Below are positions 1 to 9,962 of a stretch of 64,000 nt of DNA, piece after piece. The DNA is from CADEED01 sp963711635 (GTDB taxonomy: Bacteria > Pseudomonadota > Gammaproteobacteria > Steroidobacterales > Steroidobacteraceae). The notes under the pieces were generated by a model that was not told the origin of the DNA, ran no database searches, and was given only the letters and a program-made list of their open reading frames with translations. Each line of letters opens with the position of its first letter. Position 1 is the stretch's first letter. The translations under genes were made by a program, and so were the position numbers. The stretch is taken from contig CAVQEZ010000001.1 of assembly GCA_963711635.1 (NCBI GenBank), forward strand, positions 1-64,000, read 5' to 3'.

Positions 1-64
1 ACGACAACGAGCCGCGAAAGCGTCTTCACAAGGTCCTACCGGGCTGTGGGTCGACAGTCGGAGT

Positions 65-358
65 GTGCCGGATCAAAGGCTCCGATACGCAGGCTTGCCG
101 CCGGACGCTTCCCACATGAGATTCACTCCGACGAGTCAGCTCGAGGGCGTTCGTCAGGCCGTGGACCGGCGCCCACCGACTGAACTGCGAGCCTGGACCT
201 GCTCGGGTCTTCGGCCACGTCTCGTGCTCCGGCTACCCGTTCGGCGTGCAGCCGGAGGCCATCCTCGGGAGTCGATCCTCGAGAGGCCGTCGAAGGACCT
301 GGAAAACCTCCTCCTCGACAAGCTGCAGGCCCGCGCGCGCGAGGTGCTGGAGAGGTAG
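65..358 (+). CDS. Possible C-terminal fragment of an unidentified protein
   Basis: An open frame ends with a TAG at 356-358. Its last 25 or so residues are rich in Leu, Lys, Arg and Glu and look like a genuine amphipathic helix, whereas the earlier part is Arg/Pro-rich and may be out of frame. The end faces the end of the hepT-like gene eight bases away, so the two would be convergent. I do not recognise a family. It may be a frameshifted C-terminus entering from beyond the left edge, or chance. Confidence 0.2.
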   Translation: MPDQRLRYAGLPPDASHMRFTPTSQLEGVRQAVDRRPPTELRAWTCSGLRPRLVLRLPVRRAAGGHPRESILERPSKDLENLLLDKLQARAREVLER

Positions 359-365
359 CGTAGAG

Positions 366-717
366 TCAGGACAGTCCGGGCAGGCTTTCGAGGACGGCTC
401 GAACTTCGCTCCGCAGCTCGGAAAGACTGGACTCGACAATGCCCCACACGACCTGGTCCAAGATCACGCGTAGGCGTGGATCAAGCGATTCCGGAAGGCG
501 ACGATCCGCTTCGTGTTGGTGATGAGACGCGTGAGATCGGAGTCCAAGCGGAGTGCCTGCCCGAGAGCCTCGCCGATGATCTCGAACTGTCGTTCGACCG
601 CGGCGCCGAGCATCGCATCCGCCAGGTGATCCGCGAGGGTCTTTCCCGACGTGAACTGGACGATGAGATCGCAGGCCTGAACGATGTCGAACAGGTAGGT
701 ACGTCACGCTTCGCCAT
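366..717 (-). CDS. hepT: HepT-like (DUF86) ribonuclease toxin, frameshifted
   Basis: Joined over two single-base breaks (near 708 and 473), the product is about 116 residues, the usual HepT size. It starts MAKRDV, continues TYLFDIVQACDLIVQF and holds the family's R-x4-H motif as RNRLIHAYA near residue 80, followed by VWGIVE. HepT proteins of this HEPN class cleave RNA and are normally paired with an MntA-type nucleotidyltransferase antitoxin encoded just upstream. Here the upstream position is occupied by a haloperoxidase remnant on the opposite strand, and no antitoxin is visible. Both breaks look like one missing base, and the protein sequence is well conserved around them. The family call is firm; whether the gene is functional is uncertain. 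Confidence 0.7.
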
Positions 718-1867
718 GTTCGATGCGCACAACGGCATCGGACCCCAGACCCACCGCCCGATCTTCGTAACGGCGCGGGCACCGCGCGGAGCACACGGGC
801 GCGCCGCCCTGGTTCAGGCAGCGTACGTGACGTTGAAATCGTTCTATCCGGCGCAGCTGAGCCGCTTCGACCAGCAGCGCGCATTGTCCTTGGCCGAATT
901 CGAAGGTGATGACCCGGCCGGATGTCCGGCGAGGCGTCGAGTGGGGCGAGAACGTCGCGAACCAGATCCTCGCGTGGCGAGCAACCGACGGATTCAGCGA
1001 CCCGGTCGTTCCGTTTACCGGTGCCGGTGCAATCGTTGGACAGTGGGAGTCCGCGACGGGTACCAGCATGTCGGCGGGAAACATGGCCTTCACTGCCCCT
1101 TTCGTGTTGACCAGCAACACCCAGTTCCAATCGGCTTTTCCGCGGCCCTGGGCGACCCTCGTCGGTCCGGAGTTTGCCGCCGACTACAACGAGGTCGCGA
1201 CAATGGGTGTGAAGAGCGGCTCTGACGGACCGTGGATCAGACCCAAATCGCATTTTTCTTCAACGGTTACGCCACGAACGACTACATCGAGGCGGCGATT
1301 CAGATCGCCCGCAAGCACGGAACCTCGCGCCGCGATAATTCGCGCATCTTTGCCTGCTCACGATTGCCATGCACGACACTACGGTGACCGTGTTTCGCGC
1401 CAAGCTCGACTTCGGGATGAATTCTTCCGAACTCACCTGGCGGCCGATCGTCGCTCTGCCGAAGGCGGATCTCGACGGCAACGCGGGTACCGAACCGGAT
1501 CTCCGACTGGATTCCGCTCATCACGACGCCGAATCACCCGGAGTATCCAGCCTCGCATCCGTCGTCACACGGCGCGGGCCCCCGCGTGCTCCAGCACTTC
1601 TTCGGTGATCGCAACACGTTCGAGCTCCACCCCGCGTTCAACACCGTCTTCCCCGGGCCTGCCGAGGGAGGAATCAAGCCGCGGCGTTACTCGCGCATAC
1701 GACCATGGCCCAGGAAGGCATTGACGCGCGTACCTATGGCGGCATGCATTTTCGCGGCTCGAGCAATGCGTCGGCGAAGGTCGGCGCCCGGCATCGCCGA
1801 CTACGTCCTCAAACATGCGGCCCAACCAGTGCGCCGGCGCAATGACGATGCTCCAATCGCTATGTGA
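700..1867 (+). pseudogene. Vanadium-dependent haloperoxidase / PAP2-superfamily protein, N-truncated and frameshifted
   Basis: Reading through at least five frame changes gives an ordered set of family segments: FAMFDAHNGI, then AALVQAAYVTLKSFYPAQ, then GENVANQILAWRATDGFSD near 940-1000, an NDYIEAAIQIARKHG segment near 1290, the phosphate-site-like PNHPEYPASHPSSHGAG around 1530-1580, and FGDRNTFELHPAF near 1605. The C-terminal YGGMHFRGSSNA matches the second active-site region. This order is that of bacterial vanadium chloroperoxidase-like proteins, which oxidise halides or act as phosphatases. The roughly 100 residues expected before FAMFDAHNG are absent: sequence homology stops where the opposite-strand hepT start codon lies (717). 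Indels could be assembly errors, but the missing N-terminus is a real discontinuity or a misjoin. Confidence 0.6.
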
Positions 1868-1935
1868 GGTTGCTGCTCGTGCAGGAGCGCACGACCACCT
1901 CCGGCGATTTCGCCGGGAGTAAGCCTGAGACGCCC

Positions 1936-3336
1936 CTCAGAAATCCGAGGCTGGTATTCGAGAAGTTGCCGATGTTCGGCAGAATGCCGGGCAGCTCCGA
2001 CGCAGTACATCCGAACCACTGCGCGAGCGTTGCTCCGAACTGGTCGACGGCGGTCGTCGGCAGCAACCGTCCCTGCCCACCTGGTCGTCGGTCTCGATGG
2101 ACACGTGCGGCGCGGTTCCGTAGAACCGCCCGCCGTTCACGGCGCCGCCCATCACGAAATGATGCGAGCCCCAGCCGTGATCCGAGCCATCGGAGTTCGA
2201 CGACAACGTGCGTCCGAAATCCGAGGCGGTGAAGGTCGTGACCTTGTCGGCCACGCCGAGCTCGACGGTGGCCGCATAGAACGCACTCATGGCGCCATCG
2301 AGCCGCGTCATGAGTCTCGGATGGTCCGTCATGAGCGAGTTGTGATTGTCGAAGCCGCCCAGCGACACGAAGAACACCTGGCGTTTGACGCCGAGCGTCG
2401 CATTGGCGGCCGAATCAAGCGCGCCACGACGCGCATCTGCCGCGCGAGCGGGTTGCTTGCCGGAAAGGGTGTCGTCAGGGTCACGCCGCCGAGCGCGGCA
2501 TTGACCGTGCCTTCGAGCTCGATCGAGCGACGCGTGACCGCGGCGCATTCGTCCTCCAGGACGTGCGCGCTGCTGCGCGTGACGATGGCGTTCACCGCGT
2601 TGCGCAACGCTCCGCTCAGCGCGTTGATGCGAGATCGCGCCATTCCCGCTGATCTGGTACTGAAGGGCGTCCGGCCGGAGACGAACACCGCATTGCTGCT
2701 CGCGGAAATGCAGGTGAGCTGCGCATTCGACGGATTGCTCGACAGCGCGATATCGCCGAGCCGACCGCCCCAGCCATTGGTCGATCCCTCGCTGCCGTCC
2801 GACTGCCACACCGATTGCTGATCGTTGTGCGAGAAGAGCTTGGGCGGCAGCGGATTGGCCACCTTGTTGGAGCTCTGGTACTGCGCCAGCGTCGTCGGCT
2901 GGATCAACGGGCCCACGTTGAGCTGGATCGCCAGCCGGCCCGCATCGAACAGTGACTTGAGCCCGCCGAGTTGCGGCGCCAATGCGTACTGCAGCCCGTC
3001 GGTGAGCACGGCCCCATCGAGTGGCGTGAGCGCCGTGGCGGCGAGATCCGCGCGCGCCAGCGCGATACCGTCCTCGGCTTCGCCGCCGGCACCGGCGCGG
3101 ATCTGGTGATACAGCGCGTAGTTGGCCGCGTCGTAAGGCACCACCGTGTTGGCGTAGTCATTGCCGCCGTACATGAAAACGCACACCAACGCCTTGTAGC
3201 CGGTGCTCTCGAAAGCCGCGGCCTCGCCGATGGCGGCAAGGTTGATGGCGAGCGGCGTCGCCACGCCCAGCCCCGAAAGCTGCATGGCGCGCTGCAGGAC
3301 GACACGGCGGGTCCAGAGCTTGGTATCGCGCTTCAT
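1936..3336 (-). CDS. DUF1501 family exported protein, frameshifted
   Basis: Starts with ATG overlapping the TGA of the DUF1800 gene (ATGA), so the pair is translationally coupled. The N-terminus (MKRDTKLWTRRVVLQRAM) has the Arg-rich leader of a Tat-like export signal. The body carries DUF1501 landmarks: CVFMYGGNDYANTVVPYD near residues 40-60, and after a frame change near 2400 the segment FFVSLGGFDNHNSLMTDH and the TASDFGRTLSSN and DHGWGSHHFVMGG motifs. A second change near 2070 restores TTAVDQFGATLAQWFGC and a C-terminal NTSLGFL. DUF1501 proteins have a sulfatase/alkaline-phosphatase-like fold, act outside the cytoplasm and nearly always sit next to DUF1800 genes. Their substrate is unknown. 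Confidence 0.8.
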
Positions 3337-5195
3337 TTCTGCACCAGGTAGTCGGGGGAAATCAGGATGAGAAAGCAGGCTGCGGCCAACAGGTCGAGCT
3401 TCGCGGCGTTGCTGCTCGACGCGGTGACGTTGAAGCTCCTGAGCGCCGCTCCGAGCACGCCCAGCGTTTCGCCGGACAGCTGGTTGGCGGTGAGCCGCAG
3501 ATTGAGCCAATCGATCACTGCCGGCACATCGTGCGCGATGGGAAGCAGCGCGCTGTAGGCAGGCCTGACGTCCCGAACTCCGTCGCGCGTCACGCGCTGC
3601 ATGAAGTTGATGTAGCCCGCCGTGCTGGTCTCGTTGTGCAGCTGGAACTCGGGCGCCTGCTTGCCCGCGGCGGCGATGGCAGTATTCGGCGGCACATATC
3701 CCGGCCGAAAGAAGTTGAACACCGAAGGCGATCGCAACGGGCTTTGGCCGAGCATGGTGTCCGGGTCCGAAAGATCGTCGATCTCGAAGGCGCCGTTATT
3801 CGAGCTGGCCTGCGCGGTGCGTGCCCAGTGCACGAAGCGCAGGATGGGTTCGCGCAGCTTGCCGAAGAGCGAGTCGGCGGCCGTGGGCATGGCGCGCGCT
3901 TCTTCGTCGGTCAGGATGGCGGTCCATACCGCCTTGAGATCACCGCGCACGCCTGAGCCGTTGTTCCCGAACACCGTCGCGACGCGTTGCACGTAGGCCG
4001 GCGAGGGATTGCTGGTCACGAGACGCTGGATCATCTGCCGCGCGAAGAACGGACCGGTGTTGTCGTGATAGAAGAGCCGGTCGAGCGCGATGTGCAGGGC
4101 ATCCGCGCCGGGCGTGGTTCCCGTGATCTGCGTGCCGAGAAAGTTCACCTCCCGCGTGGAATGATTGTTGGAAGAAAAACGCATCGGGTTGGTGGCGAAG
4201 TGCGTACTCGGTATCGGATTCCGTTCCCACGCCACGGACGTGGAGCTGCCGCCGTTGGATAGATAGTCGAAGTTGTAACCGGTGAAGACGCGCGCGAGGT
4301 TGGTGACGTCTTCCTGGCCGTAGGTTTCCACCGGCCGGTTGTCGGCACCGAGCTTGTGCGTGCCATCGGGATTGAGCTGGTAGAGGCCGATGGTGAAGAG
4401 CTGCATGACTTCGCGCGCGAAGTTTTCGTCGGGCTGCCGGCCGCGGGAGTCTTCCTTGAGATTGCCCCGCGTATTGAGGAAGAAGCCCATCCCGGCATTG
4501 ACCGTCAGCGCGTCGAGCAGCTGGCGGAAGTTGCCGAAGGCATGCGCCGTGAGCAGGTCCCAATAGGCGGCGATCAGGTACGGTGGCCAGAAGGTGTTGA
4601 ACGCGCTCAACGACACCACGAACATTTCGGACATCGCGAGCGCGACTCGCTTGCGCATCTGGTCCGGGCCCGCGATCAGCTGATTCCAGATCATGAAATC
4701 GCCGTAGTCGTAGCCGCGGTAACGCTCTTCGGTGGTGATGGCGCCGTGACCACGCGAGTCGAGCCAGGCGACGCCCGTCTGGCCGGGCGGTTCGTTGTAA
4801 CGCGCATCGAGCCAGGCAAGGACACCAGCGCTCTTCAAAGACGCGATATCCGCGTCACTCACCGAGAACTGCGCCTGCAATGCGATGCGGGCTGCCTCGG
4901 CATCGGAAGCGGGAATGCTGTCGCGCGCCGGTGGCGGCACCGGTCCGGGTGCCGGCGCTGGCGGAATCGGCGTTGGCGGAATCGGCGGAGGTCGCGGTGC
5001 GCCCCCGCCCGGTGACGAATTGCCCCCCTCGTCACCACCGCCACAGGCGCTCAACGCGAGCGCGGCGACGGCCACGAGACCCGCTGAAGGGGAGTCGTCC
5101 GAGGTTTCGGGAATTTCGTCGAGTTCCTGCACCAGACCTCCCTGTGCGCCGGGCTGGCGCCGCGCACCCACGCCGGGCAACGCGCTGGCAGGCAC
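3333..5195 (-). CDS. DUF1800 family lipoprotein-like protein
   Basis: About 600 residues. Near the N-terminus is a hydrophobic stretch ending in LALSACGGG, a lipobox, followed by a Pro/Gly-rich tether (about residues 60-95). The rest is DUF1800: MRKRVALAMSEMFVVSL, FFLNTRGNLKEDSRGR, the highly conserved PDENFAREVMQLFTIGLY, NLARVFTGYNFDY and FFARQMIQRLVTSNPSP. The first in-frame Met gives an unusually acidic pre-signal segment, so the true start is uncertain and may lie close to the hydrophobic stretch, possibly hidden by an indel. It is the first gene of the pair with DUF1501. The function of the pair is not established; they are common in bacteria with large polymer-degrading secretomes. Confidence 0.85.
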   Translation of the reverse strand: MPASALPGVGARRQPGAQGGLVQELDEIPETSDDSPSAGLVAVAALALSACGGGDEGGNSSPGGGAPRPPPIPPTPIPPAPAPGPVPPPARDSIPASDAEAARIALQAQFSVSDADIASLKSAGVLAWLDARYNEPPGQTGVAWLDSRGHGAITTEERYRGYDYGDFMIWNQLIAGPDQMRKRVALAMSEMFVVSLSAFNTFWPPYLIAAYWDLLTAHAFGNFRQLLDALTVNAGMGFFLNTRGNLKEDSRGRQPDENFAREVMQLFTIGLYQLNPDGTHKLGADNRPVETYGQEDVTNLARVFTGYNFDYLSNGGSSTSVAWERNPIPSTHFATNPMRFSSNNHSTREVNFLGTQITGTTPGADALHIALDRLFYHDNTGPFFARQMIQRLVTSNPSPAYVQRVATVFGNNGSGVRGDLKAVWTAILTDEEARAMPTAADSLFGKLREPILRFVHWARTAQASSNNGAFEIDDLSDPDTMLGQSPLRSPSVFNFFRPGYVPPNTAIAAAGKQAPEFQLHNETSTAGYINFMQRVTRDGVRDVRPAYSALLPIAHDVPAVIDWLNLRLTANQLSGETLGVLGAALRSFNVTASSSNAAKLDLLAAACFLILISPDYLVQK

Positions 5196-5338
5196 CTTCC
5201 ATCGATACTGAGTGTAGCGCCGCGTATTGGCGATCAGGTATGAGGGCTAGGGCTTATTTCTCGTCGCGCCATTGAAGCGCGTCGCGCGATCACAACAGCG
5301 CGTGTCGCGCGTGAGAAAAATTTTCAATTGCGAGCCAA

Positions 5339-5701
5339 TCAGCGCCCCATGCGCCGCTGATACGCGCGCGTCAGGTGTTCCTTGAGATTCGCGTCCTGCG
5401 GTGAACCTCCGCCGGTCACTGAAAATCCGACCTGGATGGATGCGTCGGCCTGCGTGATCACCGTGATCACTACGTTTGACGCCCCCTGTTCGCCGCGCAG
5501 CGTCCCGCGCGAACGGTCTTCGGATGTGATGCGGACGCCCGCATCGTCGGCCGCGCCTCGCGCCGCCTGCCAGGACTGTTCGAATCTCCCGGAGATGGAC
5601 CGCTGCGGAACGGGCACGGGCGTTGGCGCGGTGTAGCAACCGTGCAGCGCGAAGACAGCCGTCACCACGAGACCGCTGCAGAGATTCCGGAAGTTAGTCA
5701 T
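5339..5701 (-). CDS. Small lipoprotein, uncharacterised
   Basis: 120 residues beginning MTNFRNLCSGLVVTAVFALHGC, a signal peptide with a lipobox whose Cys is near residue 22. The mature part has a GRFEQSWQAARGAADDAGVRI segment and ends in a basic DANLKEHLTRAYQRRMGR. The start codon lies inside the end of the AsmA-like gene (about 8 bp overlap), so the two are probably co-transcribed with this gene second. I do not recognise a named family; small envelope lipoproteins with this repeated alpha/beta look are common in proteobacteria. Confidence 0.7.
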   Translation of the reverse strand: MTNFRNLCSGLVVTAVFALHGCYTAPTPVPVPQRSISGRFEQSWQAARGAADDAGVRITSEDRSRGTLRGEQGASNVVITVITQADASIQVGFSVTGGGSPQDANLKEHLTRAYQRRMGR

Positions 5702-8148
5702 GTTTTTGTTCCGCGGGGTTTCTGGCCGCGACGAGCGTCTTCCCGCACAGGTCTTTTTCGCCCGCCATTCGATCCACCAAACCGCCGGCGACCACCGTCA
5801 TGCCGCCGGTGGCCGCTGCCACCGCACCCGATGCCACGCCTTTCGCACCCAGCCCCATCTTCGGATCCATCAATGTGCCTTCCAGCCGGATGAGCGGGTT
5901 GGTGAACATGCCCGGGCTGACGCCGATGCCCTTGCGCGGGCGGGTATTGAAGTCGAGCAACAGCTTCTCGGTTTGCAGGTCGATGGTGCCGTGCGCGGTG
6001 ACCGTGACCTTCTCGGACTGAAGCAGTATCGGCTTCATCGTGACCTTGCCATTCACGATGTCGGCGCGCGCGATCGTGCAATCGAGTTTCATGTAAGGAT
6101 CTTCCTTGGCAAAGGGGTTGAGCTTGTGCGCGAGCTGCTGCACGAAATCGCCGCCGAAGGCACTGATGAAACCACCCTTGGTCCGGCGCAATGCCTTCGC
6201 TCGCCAGAGTGGCCCTCACATTGGTGAGGTCGACCTTCATGTCGAGATCCACCGTTCCATCGCTGGCAGGCACCAGCGTGCCGGAACCTTGCAGCGTACC
6301 TTGCTGGGCGCCGGAGGCGCGCAGATCGAATGTCAGCTTCCCTTGATCGAGCTGCAGGTTGCTGTCGACATCCTTGAGCGAGCGATCTCCCAGTACCAGT
6401 TCGCCGAGGGCCAGGTGCAACTTCGCATTCGCATCGCGCATTTTTTCGATGGGCAGCGGCGTCTCGCTGAACAGGAACTTCTTCTTCGGCGCCGCGGGTG
6501 ATGGCGCGGTCGCGGCAGCTTCAGCAGCCTTGTCTTGCGGGAAGAATGGCGTGAGGTCTACACGCGCCGACGACAGCTCCGCCTCGATCTTCTTCCTTGC
6601 TTCGGTCAGGAGCAACCAGCCTGCCAGCTGGGACTTGCCCAGCGTGGCTTGCAGGACCTTTAGTTCGAAGCGGTCTCTGGTGGACTCGAGCACACCGCTC
6701 GCCGCAACCTCCAGCCCGGGCCATGTATCCCGCAGCTTCTTCAGGCTGTCGGCCTTGACCTCGAATTTCAGCGCGATCTTCCGATCGCCCGTGAACTGTA
6801 CGCTGCCTTCGCTGCGCAAAGACGCGCCGGCAATAGCCGCGGCCAGTGAATCGAATTTGAGTTCCTTGCGCGACCGGCGGGTATGCCCAGTCACGGTGAG
6901 CGGCGCCGCTGGTACGCCGCTCACATCGAACACCGCGGCAAGCCGCGCCGCGTCCGCGGCCGACGCCTCGAACGTGAGATCGGACCCGATCAGGCTGCGC
7001 GTCCTGAGCGTGCCTTTCACATTGGCGTCGAGATCGCCGAGCTTGGCCTTCAGTTCCAGCTGCCGGTGCTTTCCGACATCCTTTACCCGCGTGTCGATAC
7101 GCATCGGCCCCGTGGCAATGATCGGTAGTTTGAGCGCTGCGAGCATGGCGCCGATTTCCCGTTTGTCGACCGTCAGGGCCAGGTCGGCTCCGACCAGGCT
7201 GAGGGTTTTCAAGGTGCCGTTCGCGCTGGCCTCGAGGTCGCCGACCTTCGCGTTGAAATCCAGCTGTGTGCGCTTGCCGGCATCCTTGAGTCGTCCATCG
7301 ATCCGCAGCGGCCCGTCGGCGATGACCGGAAGCTGCAGCTTCTCGAGCATGCCTTTCAAATCGGGGTGTTCGACTTTCAGCGTCAGATCGGCGCCGTCCA
7401 GCGGATCGAGGCTGCCGAGCACGCCGTGGATATCCAGCTGCAGTTTGCCCAACGACACCTGCATGGCCATGCGCATGTCGCGCGCCGACAGCAAGGACCT
7501 CAGCGGCCCCGCCTCACCCTTCACGGCCATGGGATAGACATCGAGCATGCCCTGCCCGTCCAGCGCCAGAAGTTGCTCCCGGCCGGGAGAGATGCTCAGC
7601 CGGTCGAGGTGAACCACGCGATCGGATTTCTTCGTCTCGCGAAAGATCAGGCGCACGTCGTGCAACTGCGCACTGCGGATCACCACGGGAACCTCGACCG
7701 CGCCGTCATCTTCTTCGGCATCGTCGTCCGACTCGACTTCGTCGTCGGTCTTCGGCGCGCCCATGATCCAGTTGCCCTCGCCGTCGGGCCCGCGTTCCAG
7801 CAGCAGGGTCGCGTCGCGAAGCTCGAACGAGCGGACGTCAGGCGGCCCGGAAATCAGCGACCAGAAGCCGATCTGCACGGCGAGTTTGCCTATCTCCACC
7901 ATCTGCGGTTGCGAGCCGCCCGGCACGTTGCCCAGGCGAACGCCTTCGGCGCTGACGTCAACGAACGGAATCAGCCTCAATGTGAGCGGACCCTCGATGG
8001 CGAAGGGGCGCCCGATCGTCCTCGTGACGAACGCTTCGATGCGGGTCTTGTGCCGGCCCAGATCACCGAACGCGATGTAAAGCACGACGGCAAGCAATGC
8101 AGCACCGACGATGCCGAAGAAGACACCGAAGAATCGCCGACGCGACAT
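5694..8148 (-). CDS. AsmA family envelope-biogenesis protein, one frameshift
   Basis: The first ~650 residues start MSRRRFFGVFFGIVGAALLA, a single N-terminal membrane anchor, followed by the AsmA signature (IGRPFAIEGPLTLRLIPFVDV and VRLGNVPGGS). A long series of repeated DLTL...LKLPIIATGPMRIDTRVKD units follows, the beta-strand repeats of AsmA/TamB-like proteins. Near 6188 one base change moves the frame; the C-terminal part resumes with GGFISAFGGDFVQQLAHKLNPF and ends at 5694. AsmA-like proteins span the periplasm and are tied to phospholipid transport or outer-membrane assembly. An acidic run (DDEVESDDDAEEDD) lies near residue 140. Confidence 0.8.
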
Positions 8149-8224
8149 GAGAGCAACCCGCTGTGAACCGCCCCCACCTATATCCGCGGGCCTGGATTGC
8201 GCCTATGGGATCAAAGGGCCTGCT

Positions 8225-9133
8225 TCAGAGCCAGCGTCGATCCGCGGTGAAATCGATGGTGAGCCAGAAGGTCGGCGCGCCCGCATTGAGGCGCTTGGAT
8301 ACATCGGCCCGGATCGCGTCGGCCGTTGCGATTTCGATCCGGGTTTCGGGCGTCACCAGCACATGGATCTCGACGAATCTACCGCGACCCGCCTTGGCGA
8401 TGTAACTCGAATACTCGAGAAACCGGTGTTCCTTCACAACGCTGTCCATGACGGTGTGAACGCGCGCGTCGAGCTCATTCGGGGCCACCTGGAGCACGTC
8501 GCTCATGGAGCGCCACAAACCGATGAGCGGCATAGGCAGCATGATCAACGCCATGCTGAGCAGCGCGATGGCATCCAGGTATGGAATCCACTCTTGCCAA
8601 GCCGTGCCCGCAAGCGCCGTGGCAATGGCAAAACCGATCAACAGCCCCAGGCTGAGGAAAGTGCTCACCACCCAGCTACGCGCATCGACTTCGAGCATCG
8701 GGGACTGCAGTGCCTTGGCCCGCCGCCGCAAGAACAGCGTCATCGCAAATCCGATGATGCAGAGAATGCCGGCCCACAACGCGGCGCGGCCATACTCGAC
8801 TTCGTGCCCTCCGCTGGTCAGTGCCTCGATCGCGTCGATCGCGGCATAGATGCACGCCACCGCCAGGATCGCGTCTCGCAGCACGGCCACCAGGGGTTCG
8901 AGGTGCCAGAAACCATACTGGAAGCGATGACTCGTTCCTCGAGCGATCAGCTTGACCACCAGCAACGAAACGACCGTCGGAACCACGTCGACGAAGCTGT
9001 ACATGCCATCGAAGATGATGGCCTGCGAATTGGTCACGAGCCCGCTCGCGACACCGAGCACGCCCAGGAACACCGTCAGCGCGATTGAAAACTTCAGCGT
9101 GCGTTGCTCTGCGTTCGCACTCAACATGAACAA
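8225..9133 (-). CDS. Divergent cation diffusion facilitator (COG3965-like) transporter
   Basis: 302 residues with six predicted membrane spans and a C-terminal cytoplasmic ferredoxin-like domain (VAPNELDARVHTVMDSVV onward), the layout of CDF metal/proton antiporters. TM2 reads FDGMYSFVDVVPT. The final Asp of the metal site is present, but the position normally His or Asp four residues earlier is Tyr. TM5 reads EVDARSWVVSTF, where the usual His/Asp pair is replaced by Ser. This resembles the little-studied COG3965 branch of CDF proteins. No metal-responsive neighbour is visible, and the substrate cannot be assigned. The start chosen is the first Met; the Met two codons later is an alternative. 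Confidence 0.8.
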   Translation of the reverse strand: MFMLSANAEQRTLKFSIALTVFLGVLGVASGLVTNSQAIIFDGMYSFVDVVPTVVSLLVVKLIARGTSHRFQYGFWHLEPLVAVLRDAILAVACIYAAIDAIEALTSGGHEVEYGRAALWAGILCIIGFAMTLFLRRRAKALQSPMLEVDARSWVVSTFLSLGLLIGFAIATALAGTAWQEWIPYLDAIALLSMALIMLPMPLIGLWRSMSDVLQVAPNELDARVHTVMDSVVKEHRFLEYSSYIAKAGRGRFVEIHVLVTPETRIEIATADAIRADVSKRLNAGAPTFWLTIDFTADRRWL

Positions 9134-9208
9134 AAGACCGATTGACGAATCCCCTGGCTGCGGTAAACCGGTGGCGGGATCTCATCTCGTTGTCCAGGAG
9201 GGACGCCG

Positions 9209-9679
9209 ATGTCAGCACTTCTGCGCGCCGGAACTTTCTTCACCTGCCTCCTCCTCTGCGCTTGCGCCTCACTGCAACCACGGGATCCCCTTCAGGTGAC
9301 CGTGGCGGGCATCGAGCCGCTGCAAGGTCAGGGGCTCGAGCTGCGAATGAACGTCAAACTTCGTGTGCAGAATCCGAACGATGCGCCGCTAGATTACAAC
9401 GGCGTCGCAGTCGAGATGGACGTTCAGGGCAAGACATTTGCAACCGGCGTGGCCGACCTCAGCGGCACGATTCCGCGCTTCGGTGAAGTCGTCATCTCGA
9501 TGCCCGTGACGATCTCGGCGTTTCGCATGGCACGCCAGGCCATCGGAGCGATGTCGGGCGGCCCCATCGAGAAAATCGAGTATGAAATGAAGGGCAAACT
9601 GAGCGGCGGCCTGACGCCAACGCGCTTCGAGACCAGGGGAAGCTTCGATTTTCCGGCGACTCCGACGCCAGCGCCTTAG
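9209..9679 (+). CDS. LEA type 2 (WHy-domain) lipoprotein
   Basis: 156 residues. A signal peptide ends in LLLCACASL, a lipobox. The mature part has the water-stress/hypersensitive-response fold typical of LEA14-like proteins: LELRMNVKLRVQNPNDAPLDY, GVAVEMDVQGKTFATGV and a GEVVISMPVTISAF strand. A good Shine-Dalgarno (aggaggg region) precedes the ATG. LEA14-like lipoproteins are anchored in the envelope and are thought to protect proteins or membranes under desiccation or osmotic stress; that role is not shown here. It is transcribed alone, divergent from the CDF gene. Confidence 0.8.
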   Translation: MSALLRAGTFFTCLLLCACASLQPRDPLQVTVAGIEPLQGQGLELRMNVKLRVQNPNDAPLDYNGVAVEMDVQGKTFATGVADLSGTIPRFGEVVISMPVTISAFRMARQAIGAMSGGPIEKIEYEMKGKLSGGLTPTRFETRGSFDFPATPTPAP

Positions 9680-9815
9680 TGCAAATTCCACGTTACGTCG
9701 CATTCAAATCAGAAAGTCGGAATTCATTGGCCTCCCCTCCGCCTAACAACACTGTCAGTTTGCGCCGAGACAGCGTTGTCGTCGCTCGCCAGGCGGCCTA
9801 GGTGTTTTCCACGTA

Positions 9816-9844
9816 TTGCCCCGCGCCTCGGGAATACCTATATG
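9816..9844 (+). promoter_or_regulatory. Predicted sigma-70 promoter of the xylanase gene
   Basis: TTGCCC at 9816-9821 and TATATG at 9839-9844 are separated by 17 bases, a reasonable sigma-70 arrangement ahead of the xylanase gene. The predicted start point falls inside or just before the operator-like palindrome at 9857-9869. The rest of the 283-base gap between the LEA gene and the xylanase gene holds no recognisable gene. Confidence 0.45.
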
Positions 9845-9856
9845 TGACCGGTAACA

Positions 9857-9869
9857 TGTAGCGGTAACA
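9857..9869. promoter_or_regulatory. Operator-like palindrome resembling the Xanthomonas xyl box (LacI-family site)
   Basis: TGTAGCGGTAACA is an imperfect palindrome with a central GCG, the form of LacI/GalR-family operators. It is close to the TGGTAGCGCTAACA xyl-box type described for xylan-inducible genes in Xanthomonas. A partial extra copy, GGTAACA, lies at 9850-9856. The position just downstream of the predicted -10 box would allow repression by steric block. No regulator gene is present nearby. Confidence 0.5.
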
Positions 9870-9962
9870 TTTTAAGGACCCACCCCGCATGGAGCGCGGA
9901 TTTTTCGATGCTGAAGCGGCCCACAACCTCGTGGCCCGCCAAATCCTAGAAGGGGGATTTCC

